DNA from: Pseudopyrenochaeta lycopersici
Lineage: Eukaryota; Ascomycota; Dothideomycetes; Pleosporales; Pseudopyrenochaetaceae
Assembly (NCBI GenBank): GCA_003313425.1
Contig: NHZP01000032.1
Coordinates: forward strand, 186,001-250,000
Direction of reading: 5' to 3'
DNA length: 64,000 nt
Shown here: positions 35,987 through 47,699 of the stretch, in pieces
Layout: every line of letters begins with the position of its first letter
Numbering within the stretch: the stretch's first letter is position 1
Notes under the pieces: generated by a model
Told to the model about the DNA's origin: nothing
The model's input: the letters and a program-made list of their open reading frames with translations, nothing else
The model's database searches: none
Position numbers and translations under genes: made by a program

Positions 35987-38053
35987 CTTAATAAGTGTGC
36001 CAGCAGTAACACTAAAATAAGTAGGGTTCTAACGGGCGGGATCAAGCAAGGGAGTGTGTTGCAGGTGTTAGAGGAGGTCCCGGTTGGAGGTAATGGAAGC
36101 CGCTGGAGGTTTCAATCTTTATATATTTTTGATTCACCTGAGACTGAAGGGGCTTGGTCTTTCTGAGTCCTCTTGTTTTACAGCGCAAGTCAAGATCAGC
36201 CCATTGAAAGTCGATCAGGCGCCTTGCCGTGCCAATATGTATCAGAGAAAGACATTTTCTCACCGCTTTCAGCAGTTAAAGAACCTCTTCGTATTGCATT
36301 ATGTAAAAATGGGCATATTTTACTACTTGTTATGTGCCCTTGGTCTGTTGGGCTTACGTGATCTTAGAGCTAATTGGATAGGAAAGGGGCCAAAATTGAG
36401 GAGGATTTAATTTAAAGGTGCCTAAAGGTGCTCAGCCTCAAATTTCAGCAAGCATAATAGGATTGATGGCTGGCTATTCGGCCCTTTCTCCCCAGTCTAT
36501 TAAATGTGCTACATTGGTTGAGCAGGCCGTGCCGGTACTCAGGCTGACCGCACATTTTGGACAAAGACAGACTTATGTTCAATAAAGCAAATAGGATAGC
36601 AGGCGGACAAAGAAGAGTACATGAATGCGAGGTTGGAACTGTGGTTAATCAAAAATGTCAAAATCTGATCGAATCTTGGCAGGGTGTATTTCAGGTACTG
36701 TTTGATAATATTCGTATAACATGCAGTGAGCTCTATGGACTGCTTCCATCCTTGCAGTGTTTGAAAATAACTGATTGCCTGTTCTTGGGTATAGTAGCGA
36801 CCGTCGCTCTGGAGTTAGCTCATCGCTCAGGATAATGTGCCACTATAACTGGAACGGCTAGATCGACGCTCTGCTTCCTTTATTCAAGGTCATGTTCAAT
36901 ATGCAATGGAGTGCCACAGATGTATTCAATCCTGCCGAAGGAAACATGTCGCAAAAGAGCAGACCACTCGTCATAGCGGGTAGCAGACCCAGCTTTAGAG
37001 AGCAAACATGAGTGACAGAAGAGCTAGTCTCGCTATTTATACTTGTTCTTTTCAAGACCGCCAACAAAGAAGCAGCGAACTGTCTAAAGCATTTTTTTCC
37101 GTTGCAGCGTCAAGTGGAAGTCAACAAGAAATATACATCATTCACTGTTCATCATGTCACATACCCCATCATACAAACCGTACCTAGAGTCTCCTTAGTT
37201 GCACCTAACCCCTCCATTTTTCGGTAAAACCACTGACCCTTAAGTAGTTCTGAATACTTAGGTCCCTTATGTTCGATGTCGATTACGGCAAAGTGGAACG
37301 GCGGCGAAGCGACTAACTGGATATCCTTACAAGTCTTTTAACGCCATCATCTGGTTGCTAGTCCATATTCCCACCTAATGGACCTAATATTTTAGCTTTT
37401 GACCAGGGTTAGGATTAGATATTGATACAATAGTCAATTGTGCACCCTCCACAGTGACTATATGGCAGGGACAAACGCGATTGGGTTTTGGAGGCGATGA
37501 CCACACAGCTCTGGACATCTAGCACCTGACACGTCCGCATCTATCGACGATTATCACAACCTTTATACAGGTTACTTCTATAATAAAAATCATGTATTGT
37601 CTATTGTAAGTCAGCGTGCTTGTTGCTGTTGGCTTACAGGCCGATCTAGGTGTGCATAGATTAGTCTAAGCAGCCCGCCACGACTGGCCCCATCAACAAC
37701 GATTGTGTGTCTAAAACATCCAAGGGCGTGATATTGTCCGATACCTCGATAGATGCTACCGCAACCAGCGATTGGACTTTTGCGACAACGATGCTGGCCA
37801 CTTCGTCGAGCGTTAGTGTCATCCCCGTCGCAAATTTTAACGTCGCACGCACAAAAATCGGAATCGGCTAGGTGTTCCACCTGTGACAATCAGAATTGCT
37901 GTGCGCTGGGTTGCGCAATCGTGTTTTAGGAGCCAGAGAAATACATGGAGTAGGCCCATCATTAAGCTAGGATAAGGCGCCCCTTGCAGGAAATGTTCTG
38001 GCTCTTAGTATAGTCGTAGCCAGATTAGGTTATCTATGTAAGAAACAAATTCA
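35987..38053. other. Intergenic stretch before the MULE
   Basis: About 2.1 kb without a convincing gene. Open frames at 36084-36410, 36557-36835 and 37611-37889 (minus) lack domain evidence. Confidence 0.45.
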
Positions 38054-38062
38054 GTTGCTGCG
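38054..38062 (+). repeat. MULE target-site duplication, left copy
   Basis: GTTGCTGCG directly outside the left terminal repeat, identical to 40937-40945. Nine bases is the usual duplication length for Mutator-like elements. Confidence 0.88.
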
Positions 38063-38123
38063 GGCTAGTGAGATTTGTCCCCAAGGTTTTGAGATTTGTC
38101 CCCAAAATGAGATTTGTCCCCAA
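38063..38123 (+). repeat. MULE terminal inverted repeat, left
   Basis: 61 bp built from the leader GGCTAG and three direct copies of TGAGATTTGTCCCCAA, with spacers of 5 and 2 bp. Matching continues past a single mismatch at 38124. The iterons are probable transposase-binding sites. Confidence 0.93.
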
Positions 38124-38235
38124 TGCTAGCCATAACTCTACTAGCGCAAAAAAATAAATTACAAAACGCCATGTAGCGACACTTCGACGTCTTCAGTGGC
38201 TCAAACTATCAATTTTGTCTCATTGAATCTATCCT

Positions 38236-40722
38236 CTATTGACGTCGTTTTCTCTTGCGCGGGCTGAGATCTTTCCAAGCTTCAGAAGCCGTCGCTGCTG
38301 CAGCACGCTTAGGACGCTGTCTTGGTACATCCTGAAGCTCGAGCAGAGAATTTTGCGCATCGACTTGCGCGAATCTCTCTGCGTAGAAAGCTTCCATGTC
38401 TCCAAAGTGATAGTTCCATGCCATTGTGGGGGTACAGGAAGCAAATAGCCCTTGTGTAGCGAGCGCCATATTCCGTGCTTCAACCAACTCTGCAGGATCA
38501 TCTTCCTGCCCCGTCTCTGCCAGGAAGTTAATCGCTGAGATCATGTCATTATACTCATATAGAACGGGCTGACACCGTCGACGTTCGATGTCGGCTAGGA
38601 ACTCTTCCAACGACGGTGGTTGCCAAGCAGGAGGTGGACCCATAGTGACAGACACAGCAACAGCTACAGGCGGAGACGAACGGAGGAATGGGGGAGGAGG
38701 TATAGGAGCAGGTGCAGGGGTCGATACAGATACACAGGTAGTCATAGGATTCACACTTGGCACAGATGTAGGAATCGACACGGTAACAGAGGTGTTTACT
38801 TGTCGCAGGGCTTCAGCGAGTGTTTGACCCTGAGGTTGGAGGTGAGGTGGGAAGTGAGGAACAGAAGGCGGCACGCGTCGTTCGAAAGCTGATGGATCTC
38901 GTCGAGTTGATGCCTCGTTCCTCCTCAGCCCACCTCTTGTTTGAGCGGTGAGAGGCTCTAGAACAGACTGATGCGGCCTTGGAGACAGGCAGATTGACGG
39001 CCCTTGCTCACGTTGATACCGCCAGTGGTCATCGTAGAGGTGGTTCAGTCGTAACGTTGAACCAGATCTCCTCACGTCTTGCAGCGTATGGCGACACGGA
39101 AGGCCATTTGTTTTCTCGAACAGGCCCGAACAAGGATGTCCGCCGCGACGCTCTCTCTGCTCCTTCTGGCGCAGCAGATCCTGTTGCCTAATGCGCTCGA
39201 TCGCCGGTGGCGTCAGGACGTTATGGATGCCAGGAGGCAGGAATGGCATTGCCTCTAGCTTATGCCCGAACTTGACGCTATGTTTGGAGGAAGCAAGTTC
39301 CTTTCTGTACTTGTTGTATTGACTCCTGACCATTTGCTCAATCCTCCCTACAACGCGCAGCAAGTCGCCTCTCGAAGTCATGAGGTAGTCCTTCAGGACC
39401 TTGTGCATTCCTTCAACGGGCGAACTTGTGATGGTGTTATAGTGTCGGTGGTGGGAAGTCCAAGCAGCTGCCCACTCGGTGCGTGTAAGGTATTGATTGT
39501 CTTGCAGGTATCTGCAGAGTTCCTGCTGGTGGCTGTAGTCTTTAAGCAGATCGTTCCACTTCAGCTGGAACTCCAGCGGTCTCTTTGCGTAGACGAGCTG
39601 CCCTAGTTAGTTCTGCAAGCAACTTTTTTAGAGGACGGCTTCCCTCAAAGTCTCTTGGGCGATTGGCATGGGGCATACCTGAGTCCAACGCTTCATGAAC
39701 GCAGCCCTGTGTTCAACGATCCTCTGCTTCTCCTCTTTCGTTGCGCCATTGGCGTCTCGCCAGGTCTGCTGAGCCTTAGTCTGGACGTTCTTGTTAATAT
39801 GCCACACGCATAGAAGCTGAGGGACTCCTGGAAGTAGCGAGCGAGCTGCCATCTTCAACGCCTCTTCCTGATCGCTGATGAATACCTGTGGTCGTTGTAT
39901 CCCTGTCTTAAGCAGGAAGTTCGCGATTGCCCAATAGTAGTCTGCTTGTGTCTCATTGCTAAGGAAGCAGAAGCCCGCAGAGAAGAAGGTCTGTAGGTTG
40001 GTGCAGCCAAGTATGTGCAACAGTGGAAGTCTGTACTTGTTGGTGCGGTATGTGCAGTCCATCAACAGTACGTCGGGGTTTGCCACCAGCAACTCGACCT
40101 GCTTCTGGTGGGCGAAGAAGAGATTTTGTACGCGGTTATTATCATCCTTCTTCACTGCGAAGACCCAGTCTGCCATAGATAAGTCGTCTAATAATGTCTC
40201 CATTGGACTCCTGCCGTTCAAGTGTTTCTCCCGAATTGCCTTCCTCTCGCCTCGGATATCAGTGGCAGAGACCAGTGTGTCTTGGTCTTCCCTTTGGATC
40301 GCCGCTAGTATCTGCATCGGCCGCGCCCCAGCGTGCGTCATTGACTCAATTACTTCCTTCTGTGCTGATGTACGCCTGCGATAGACATTGTGCGCGCTAG
40401 GATTGATTGATCGGGGGTGATTGTGATGCTTGTCCTGCACCTCTAGCTTCCACTGGCTGGTGAGCTTCACCTTGAAGATAACGAGCTTGAAAGGGCATCC
40501 TGTTGAGCGCGTGCTTGTACTCAGAACCTTTGCACTTGAATGGTAGTTGTTCCTGAAGCAATCGCAGTGGTAGTAATAACGTGTTTTGACATCTGAATTG
40601 TGAGGCCAACTCCGCTTCAGGACAAAGCCGTAGCCGTGCTGCATGCCATGCGTCTTGAGCGCATCATACGCTTCTTCATAGGAGCTGTAGAGCTGGTCTG
40701 GAGGGGGGGTAATGTCTTCCAT
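38236..40722 (-). CDS. MULE transposase (FAR1-type DNA binding, MULE DDE domain, SWIM-like finger)
   Basis: Cuts and reinserts the element. Read as exons 39637-40722 and 38236-39597 on the minus strand, total 815 aa. The start is ATG at 40722 (MEDITPPPDQLYSSYEEAY). Domains in order: FAR1-like DNA-binding region with CDCF, GCPF and HHNH zinc ligands (about residues 10-105); MULE DDE domain with MDCTYRTN (Asp about 222), FISDQEEAL (Asp about 284), CVWHINKN, and SSPVEGMHK (Glu about 424); a SWIM-like finger HPC...LPCRH; then a Pro/Ser/Thr-rich tail ending in a basic KRKRRQ. Between the exons lie two in-frame TAA codons. A 39-nt intron (39598-39636) with GTCCTC donor, CTAAC branch site and GGGCAG acceptor would remove both; otherwise the gene is broken there. 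Confidence 0.85.
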
Positions 40723-40875
40723 ACCGAGATGCTCAAGACAAGAAAACACATTTAAGACCTACGTTCTTTTCTAACTGGTTACCTGCGGCGGAGACGCGAT
40801 GGTGTCGCGGCAGTGTCGCGTTCATAGATTACGCGCTAAGCCAAGCTAGGTGATTGATTTCCACTAGCATTAGCG

Positions 40876-40936
40876 TTGGGGACAAATCTCATTTTGGGGA
40901 CAAATCTCAAAACCTTGGGGACAAATCTCACTAGCC
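40876..40936 (-). repeat. MULE terminal inverted repeat, right
   Basis: Exact reverse complement of 38063-38123, with the same three 16-bp iterons. Confidence 0.93.
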
Positions 40937-40945
40937 GTTGCTGCG
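40937..40945 (+). repeat. MULE target-site duplication, right copy
   Basis: GTTGCTGCG, identical to the left copy. Confidence 0.88.
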
Positions 40946-41437
40946 CTGTTGTAGAATACTTGAATTAAGAGGCACATTTGCTTAGCGGGGTGGGCCAAGA
41001 ACCTGTGTGGCTCCGGGACTAATTACCGCTAGCGCGGGATTCATAGAATACGGTATCCTACTGAATAAGGTTGGTTAAATAACTACGTCATCGCACAGAA
41101 ATTTACAGATGGGTACAGTTTTCGAAGGCAATTGGCCTACTTTCCCTACTGTCGCGATAGAAAAGCTCATGTTCAAAATTGTTGTCGCCCGCTGTTGGTC
41201 CATATTCCAAGTAGAGTGATCAACTTCTGCATCGTAGGCTTGGCGGATCCGACTCCATCCGCAAAACCCTTCAGAACAGACTTGGCAGCACCTAGGTGCG
41301 CAAAGTATTCATGATCCAGCCAGAGCGATCAGGATAAAAGTCTATATCAGGAAGTCATAGCAAGCTGGCTCAGGCGCTGTCAGCCGTAGAAGTATTTGCG
41401 CATTCGTACTAAGACAGGTAGAGACAAGGATCAGAAG
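40946..41437. other. Upstream region of the transcription-factor-like gene
   Basis: About 490 bp between the MULE and the next ATG. A patch at about 41143-41200 reads CRDRKAHVQNCCRP, faintly like a Zn2Cys6 start, but the cysteine spacing is wrong and it is not joined to the gene by an obvious intron. It may be an eroded first exon. Confidence 0.35.
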
Positions 41438-42998
41438 ATGGACGCAGAAGATGGTGAGAGGATGCAAGCAATAGAGGAACAAAACCAATCTCGAAAAGAC
41501 CTTGAAAGAATACAACAAGAGGCCGATACAGAATCTGAGGACCCCTCCCCAGGCTTGTCCTTTACTTCAAGAGCCTCATTGTTCAGTATCCAGCAATCGC
41601 CAGAATCACCATCCTTGAGCCAACGCTCGAGGACTTCTACAGATGACATAGGTATACCGCACCTACTACAGTCTGACACCTTGGAAGCTACGCGCTTTTC
41701 GCAAAATCCCATCGCTCTTACACACGATGAAGCGTTACTTTTCCACCATTACAGCGTGCATCTTGGTCGCTGGATGGACTGTAGCGATGCCTCGCGCAAA
41801 TTCACAGTGAGAGTACCTGAACTGGCCAGGCAATCCCCTATCCTCTGTCACGCAATCCTTTGTTTCGCCGCGCGCCATCGCAGGGAAGACCTGGTTGCTG
41901 AAGCGGCTTATCAGCGTTGTGTCACTCTTCTTATCGACCGCCTGAACGGGGACTCTTCAAGTCATGATGAAATGCTGCTTTCAGCCGTAATGCTGTTGCA
42001 TTTTGCTGACCAGCTTAATGGTAAAGTTTTGGATATTTTTTTGGCCAGAAATCGATGTCTAACATGGTCCAGTTCAATCTCGCACGGGTATGCGCGACAG
42101 GGAGCATTTGGCAGGTTTTTCTGCTGTTCTTCGTGCTTCTCAAAGCACTGGTTCCGTTGATCCCTCAGCGCCCACGGTCCGCGATGCCGCCTTCTGGGTA
42201 TACGTTCGACAGAGTCTTTACAACGCAACTATCAGTCAGCGACCGCTAGATATCGACTTCTCACTGCAGTTGGACCCTTCCCCAGATTGCATGCAAGATA
42301 TTCACCCTTTAGCGTGGTTGAGAGTAGAAACAGCTTGGGCCAATCAAATGCTATGGCATACCGCTTGTACTGCCAATTTCTGCTTCTCAGGTCCTGGAAC
42401 TTACGGCGAGCCAACCCCTCGTACTCAAACATGGCAAGAGCTATGGGAACGAATCCAAGTATGGAAGAATGGTAGGCCACGGTCTTTTGACCCCATTGGT
42501 TCCGGTCCATCTGGCGACGGAAGCGTGTTTCCCGACCTATGGTTCACGGCAGACTGGCATGGTAAGTTTGAGCTAAGTGAATTCTAGTTCCCTTACTGAC
42601 CCAGTACACAGTACTCTCGTTTGTCTTTTATCACTTTTCATGTATTCTACTTCTTCGATACAGACCGGGCCCAAAGTTTGCGATCCACTCTGTGCACAGT
42701 AAAGCGTCTGAACTAGATGTACGTTCCCAATCCGGGACAAACCTCTCTACCAATCTAACCATGTCAGCGCCGTATCTTAACTCATGTGCATTTTATATGC
42801 AGTGCATGCAGGTCCTCGCCGCATAATGCGCAGCTACTAATTGTACTCTGCCACACTGTCTTCATATGGGGACCATTGTTATCGAGCCCACAAGAAAGGA
42901 ACGAGGTCATCCATCTCCTAACAATATTCGAGGATAAGAATTCTTGGAGGACTGCTTGGATCGTGGATGCACTAAAGGCAGAGTGGGATATGGATTGA
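41438..42998 (+). CDS. Fungal transcription-factor-like protein (C6-type regulatory domain, no visible zinc cluster)
   Basis: Resembles the regulatory domain of fungal Zn2Cys6 factors of the ARCA type. Exons: 41438-42020, 42073-42561, 42612-42718, 42768-42998 (1410 nt, 469 aa); introns of 52, 50 and 49 nt, the last with a CTAAC branch site. The N-terminus is a charged, probably coiled region (EDGERMQAIEEQNQSRKDLE) and a Ser-rich segment. The body starts at LTHDEALLFHHYSVHLGRWMD and has RQSPILCHAILCFAARH and PTVRDAAFWVYVRQSLYNA. It ends in PQERNEVIHLL...WRTAWIVDALKAEW, as in the family. No CX2CX6C cluster precedes the body, so it cannot bind DNA in the usual way as drawn. Either an upstream exon is missed or the domain has been lost. 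Confidence 0.72.
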
Positions 42999-44130
42999 AT
43001 CAATGGTTTTAATGTTATTCATTGATGGAAACCATTATCTTACGTAAGATACGTAATGATGTTGTCATTTTGTTCACCGTTCAAAAAGCGCCAGTGGTTT
43101 GCACTGTTCCCTTCATGCATAATTGTTTCTGAAAGTCCTTTCATGCTCAATCCCAGACTTGAGTTCAGTGCCAAATTCAGAAAGTATCATTGAAACACTG
43201 AATGCGATAAGTTTTATGGGTACAGAATCTCCGAATGATCTACGCAGCACTGAATGGCCCAGCCTTGGCTCAGAAAATTGCTTCTTGGCAATTAGTAAAC
43301 GTTGTTTTTAGGGCGCTCCTATTTTCATCCAAGCGCCTAGGCAGAGAAGGCATATGCTATGATATTTTCTTGATCCGATGATCTACTACAGCAACTTTAC
43401 GGAATTCTAATACCCGCCCTTGCCCATTGTAGTAGGATTCTCGATACCGCGGGTCAGGCAAATACGCGCATATAATGACTAGCCTGCTCATTTGTGCAAG
43501 GTAAAGTGAAATATGAGATATCTAGTTACAGTGCTTTACCTGGAGTCGTAATGCATGAGTTATTTTAGACTCTCTAAAACAAAAACATTTTAGGAGATTC
43601 ATCTATTGAACTAATTGCCGAGGTGCCAAACCCTCTAGTACATATGAATTCTCTATACTGAAGCTTGAGCACGGCCTTGGCCCAGCGTGACCCAGATTCT
43701 GTAGATTTAGTAATGATATACCCCTAAATATCATTTTCTGACTGATAAAAATACCCTCCAGGTAGATAAATGAGCAGCTAGTGCCTTGTTGGAGCTGTGG
43801 TTGTTGCTATACCAATGTTGGATCCCTCTACCTAGATGGATGTCATGCGAACCTGGTCTACATTGTATAAATAAAGTGATGCCGTCTCGATGCTAGTGTA
43901 CTACCTTACTGAGCCTGCCCTGCGGGATATGCTTGATGTTAATGACACCCATATGAGCCACATATATCCAAAATGCATTTCTTTACTTTCTTCGTAACTA
44001 TTGAATGGTTCGAATCGGAAGCAGATTTTTCATGGTAATAACGGTTGTCAGGTCAGCTTGACTGAATGCAACTGCGTTCGCGCCATTTTTGTATTGGCAA
44101 ATGTTTACTACAAAAAAACATTCATTAAAA
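42999..44130. other. Intergenic stretch
   Basis: About 1.1 kb between the 3' ends of the factor gene and the lactonase gene. No gene, repeat or RNA is recognised. Confidence 0.5.
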
Positions 44131-45366
44131 TTATTCATACCACTGCACAAAAGCAACTTGCCCTAGTAAGGTCTGAGACGCGACCTTACCGCCATCAGCT
44201 TCACTTACAATCTCCCCTGATTGAATATTACGTTTCCATACAACAACCGTGTTGTTACCCTGGTGTCCAACAGCCACCCTATCCCCTTTCTTATTAAGAC
44301 TAAATTGGCGCGGCAGATACCCGCCTGAGGGTGCAGTCTGCACTAATGTCAAGGTGCCGTCGTGGTTGATCTTGAAGGTTGAGAGAGTGTCGCTAGGGCC
44401 GGATCGGTACAGCGGTGATGAGGCGAAGGAGCGCTCGCGGCTAGCAACGATGACGAAGCGGGAGTCTGGCGAAATGGCAATTTCACTTGTGGGCGCCGTA
44501 TTTGGAGCAAGCTGAGCATCAAGAGCCGCTACTTGAAACACCTTCGTGAATGACAGACCCGCTTGTGTATATGACACTTTGTACGAATAGACATTTTGGC
44601 TGAGCTCTCCGTTGAAGAATAAGAATAATTCCCCATGTTTTCCGGGTGCCTTCCAGAATACAGCATGCCTAGGCCCGGTGCCTGGTTCCGCGACGAGCGG
44701 GCTCAACTCTTGCAGCGGCGCAATTGTTTTCTTATTGTATTTGAATACGCGAATCAAGTCACCGCCTAGGTCTGGAATCAGGATAAATTGCCCCGTTGGG
44801 TCCAGTATCACGTGGTGCGAGAAACTGCGGTCCTGTCGCAAAGGGAAAGGGCCGGTCTGGCTGATGTTGGGATATATGATCTGCGAGGGGTTGTTCAAAG
44901 ACCCATCTGTGCCGAAAGAGTAGGCTGCTATCGCGCTTCTGTTACTATAATACAATCAGCCCGAGACTTTGCATCGACAATACTGTAGAACTTACTACGA
45001 CGCGGTCACATAACCTCTAGTAGTGCCAACATCGAAATACTGCCCTGCAACAACACCAAATGGCGCATCAACTCTATCAATCCGGTTTAATACACCCTGT
45101 TCTGCAATAGCGAATGAGTTCAGACTCCCTTTCGTTGCGTTGCCCACACCACGGTCCAAACAATAGAGGATCCGGTTGCACGCATCGAGAGTGAGCCACG
45201 ATGCATTATCGGCGCAATCGATGGTATTGGAAGTGATTGCAAGATTATTATCTGTGAGAGAAAGCGTAGTTAGGTTTCCGTTTGACTGTGCAGCGAATAG
45301 TATTTGTTTTGTTGCAGAGCTAGATGTTGCCCAGAGGGCCGGGAGCAAGACAGATAGGCCGCGCAT
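44131..45366 (-). CDS. Secreted lactonase-like seven-bladed beta-propeller protein
   Basis: Member of the 6-phosphogluconolactonase / carboxymuconate cyclase propeller family. Exons on the minus strand: 44996-45366 and 44131-44944, with a 51-nt intron (44945-44995, donor GTAAGT, acceptor TATAG, phase 2). Total 394 aa, a usual length. Start at ATG 45366 gives MRGLSVLLPALWATSSSA, a probable signal peptide, so the protein is likely exported. Propeller features: SWLTLDACNRILYCLDRG near the N-terminus, then FSHHVILDPTGQFILIPDLGGD, GTGPRHAVFW, APTSEIAISPDSRFVIVASR and LPRQFSLNKKGDRVAVGHQG. These GPRH and SPD-like repeats recur once per blade. Fungal secreted members have unclear substrates. Confidence 0.88.
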
Positions 45367-47699
45367 CTGGACTGTAAGAAGGTGGTGGCCGCGAAAAGAA
45401 GAGTCTGCAGCAGACAAAATAAAAATGGGGCCCTGATATATAAAAACATTTAAAGCGCTACCATTGATTTTCAGGGCAGTACCTTTCTTCGTGTTCCGCA
45501 ACGGATGATCCCCGGATTAATATCCGCCAAGGCGCCGTACTCGTCTCCCGAACGGTCTACTTGAGCGGACTTAGTGCCCTTTACGCCCACAACCCTGCTC
45601 ATGCCGGAGCCGCTAAGCTATATCTCCCGACCTATGAGTTTATATCAAGCCATTTCGAGGGCTTAGCGCAAACTCCCCTCCAGGAAGGATTCGATGGCCA
45701 AATTAGCTTGGTCCGATGAAAAAATTCAGGTCCCCAACTTCTCCACGTGAAGGATTTGGTGGCTGACTTAGCTTGCTCCCCTTGAAAGCCTCGAGGAAAT
45801 CGTAGACAATTTTAGAGAAATCCTAATCGAGATGTTCCACTAATCATAGTATACGTCCAAGAACATTGTGTCGCAGCATCCTGCATTTCCAGTTCTTGCT
45901 CAAATTGTTGCAAAAGCTCACATTGTCGTACTAGAAACGAAAGCTGCTGTTCTCGCTATGCACATAGTCTTGAGCAAGTGACATAACAAAAGAATAAACG
46001 CAGAGAACCCTGAGGCTACGTCCAAGTCGTTTATTTCTTGTATACAAGCTGTTATCTAAGCCCCACAAGCGCTGCACATCCCGTAATCGGGTTTAATCCT
46101 TCATTCCATTGTAGCGAACCCGATTTTGGAAGACAGATTCTTCGGTGATAGCCGCCTCGCCATGCGTTGAGAAGGAGCGTGCAATGCCTTGGCTATCCAT
46201 CACGAAGTGCCTGTGGAGAGTAATTCCAATGAAAATGTATCGTAGCAGGGACCATAAATCTGGGCAGAGGATGCGGTGGAAATTGTAGAGTTGGTGGCTG
46301 CGCAGGAAGTCCCGAACGCGGACGCAAGATGTGCTTCGTGTAGAGAGCCGAGTTCGCCTTTGATCTGGGCGACTTCTCTTACGAAACGGTATTCCTCGTG
46401 CGGTGGGATTCGATGGTGAATTGACAGTTAGTGTGGACAATTCCCATGGTAGATATGGTCGGGCGGCAGGAGACACATGCTTTTTCAAACGAATTTGAAG
46501 AGCCACTACGCGTTGGCGCGTTGTGTATACAATCTTTGCAAGCGTCGCGTGGTTGAAGGCCGGGAATATTTTGTGTTTGCATTTGCCCGCTCAGCTAGCA
46601 CACCCATTCGGAGAAATCGGTCCGCTATGAGTCGTTTACATGGAATTGGCGTTGGTGGAATCGATGGAGTTGTCGTTATCAAGAGTGTCGATGGTGGTGG
46701 CGGAGCCATGACTTTCGTGTCCGGCACCTCAAGGAGGCCAAAGCTTACAGAGCTAGTCTCCCTAGCGCCGCTATCTACGTTAGCACCAGTGATAGTAGAT
46801 GTGCGAATCTTCTATCCTCACCTCCTCCCTTGTCTTTAGTCTTCATTGTTACGTCCTCTAGGGCGGGATGATCCCCAATAAGCGATTAAGGCCACAACCT
46901 AGATAATGGTCTACTGGTAGACGAATGATATACCTGTGACAATATTCGGCTCAGCCGGGAGATCCAATAACACGTTGATGGAAAACGATGAAGGGAATCT
47001 GGGTTCGCGACTCTCCAATCATACCAGACTAGAATCAGCCAGATATGCGGAAACCGGTATACTGAAGAAGTAGCTTATTGTAACACAGAACGTAAGGTAT
47101 GCCAGTATAAGTTGTAGTGTTACTAGATGGCGCTGTTCCCGAGGGCTGGACAATCGGCAAGCCTGGCCGAGAGGACGGAAAATGTGTAATCTTTCACTTA
47201 ACTTAATTTCTGCCATCAAACGTTGTCTCACGTCTCTAGAGTGATACGGTATCATTTTGTAGCCTTGCATCATCCCTTCTTTTCCTGCTAGCATTTTATG
47301 GGTGATAGTATCGTCCGCCACAAAGATGCGTGAGTAAAGCTGCTCCAATAAATTTGATGGCTCGGTTGTGGTACAGGGAACGGCTGGAAACGGTGACAGA
47401 GTGTTAGAGAAGATGTCAAGACGCTATAGCATGGCCTGACCTGTTCAAAAAGTTGAGCTTTTCTAGATTAGCATGAAGTGATGGGTTTGGGAAAACAACA
47501 TCAGCGTATGGAGGAAGGCACGAAAACGATGAGAAGTAAACCATGTCATTCATCAAGCTCACAGTAGAGCATAGTTGCCATTGACTTATTTAGGGTGGCC
47601 GTTCCTAAGTGATGTTTCTCTCATAGATCGATCACTTTACTAGTCTCTTCTAGTCTAATGTGAATATTAGCAGGGCCGTAGAGCGTGCACGAAGAAAGG
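45367..47699. other. Intergenic stretch
   Basis: About 2.3 kb. A Pro-rich or basic open frame on the minus strand at 46093-46727 is in two pieces and has no recognisable domain; I do not call a gene. Confidence 0.4.

Larger units (their letters stand above)
38063..40936 (-). mobile_element. Complete Mutator-like (MULE) DNA transposon, 2874 bp
   Basis: Bounded by 61-bp perfect terminal inverted repeats (38063-38123 and 40876-40936) starting GGCTAGTGAG, with a 9-bp target duplication on both sides. It encodes one transposase on the minus strand. Perfect terminal repeats, a perfect target duplication and normal base composition show a recent insertion that escaped RIP, or arrived as a single copy. 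Confidence 0.92.

Noticed and set aside
37661..37852. Minus-strand frame faintly like a carrier-protein (PP-binding) domain
   Set aside because: The DSL-type attachment motif is not present and the match is too weak; no PKS or NRPS sequence is nearby.
41132..41314. Possible Zn2Cys6 start (CRDRKAHVQNCC)
   Set aside because: Cysteine spacing does not fit the CX2CX6C pattern and no splice joins it to the factor gene, so it is not annotated as an exon.
46093..46839. Open frames on both strands
   Set aside because: No ATG-initiated frame with a domain; Pro-rich minus frame is interrupted. No basis for a call.
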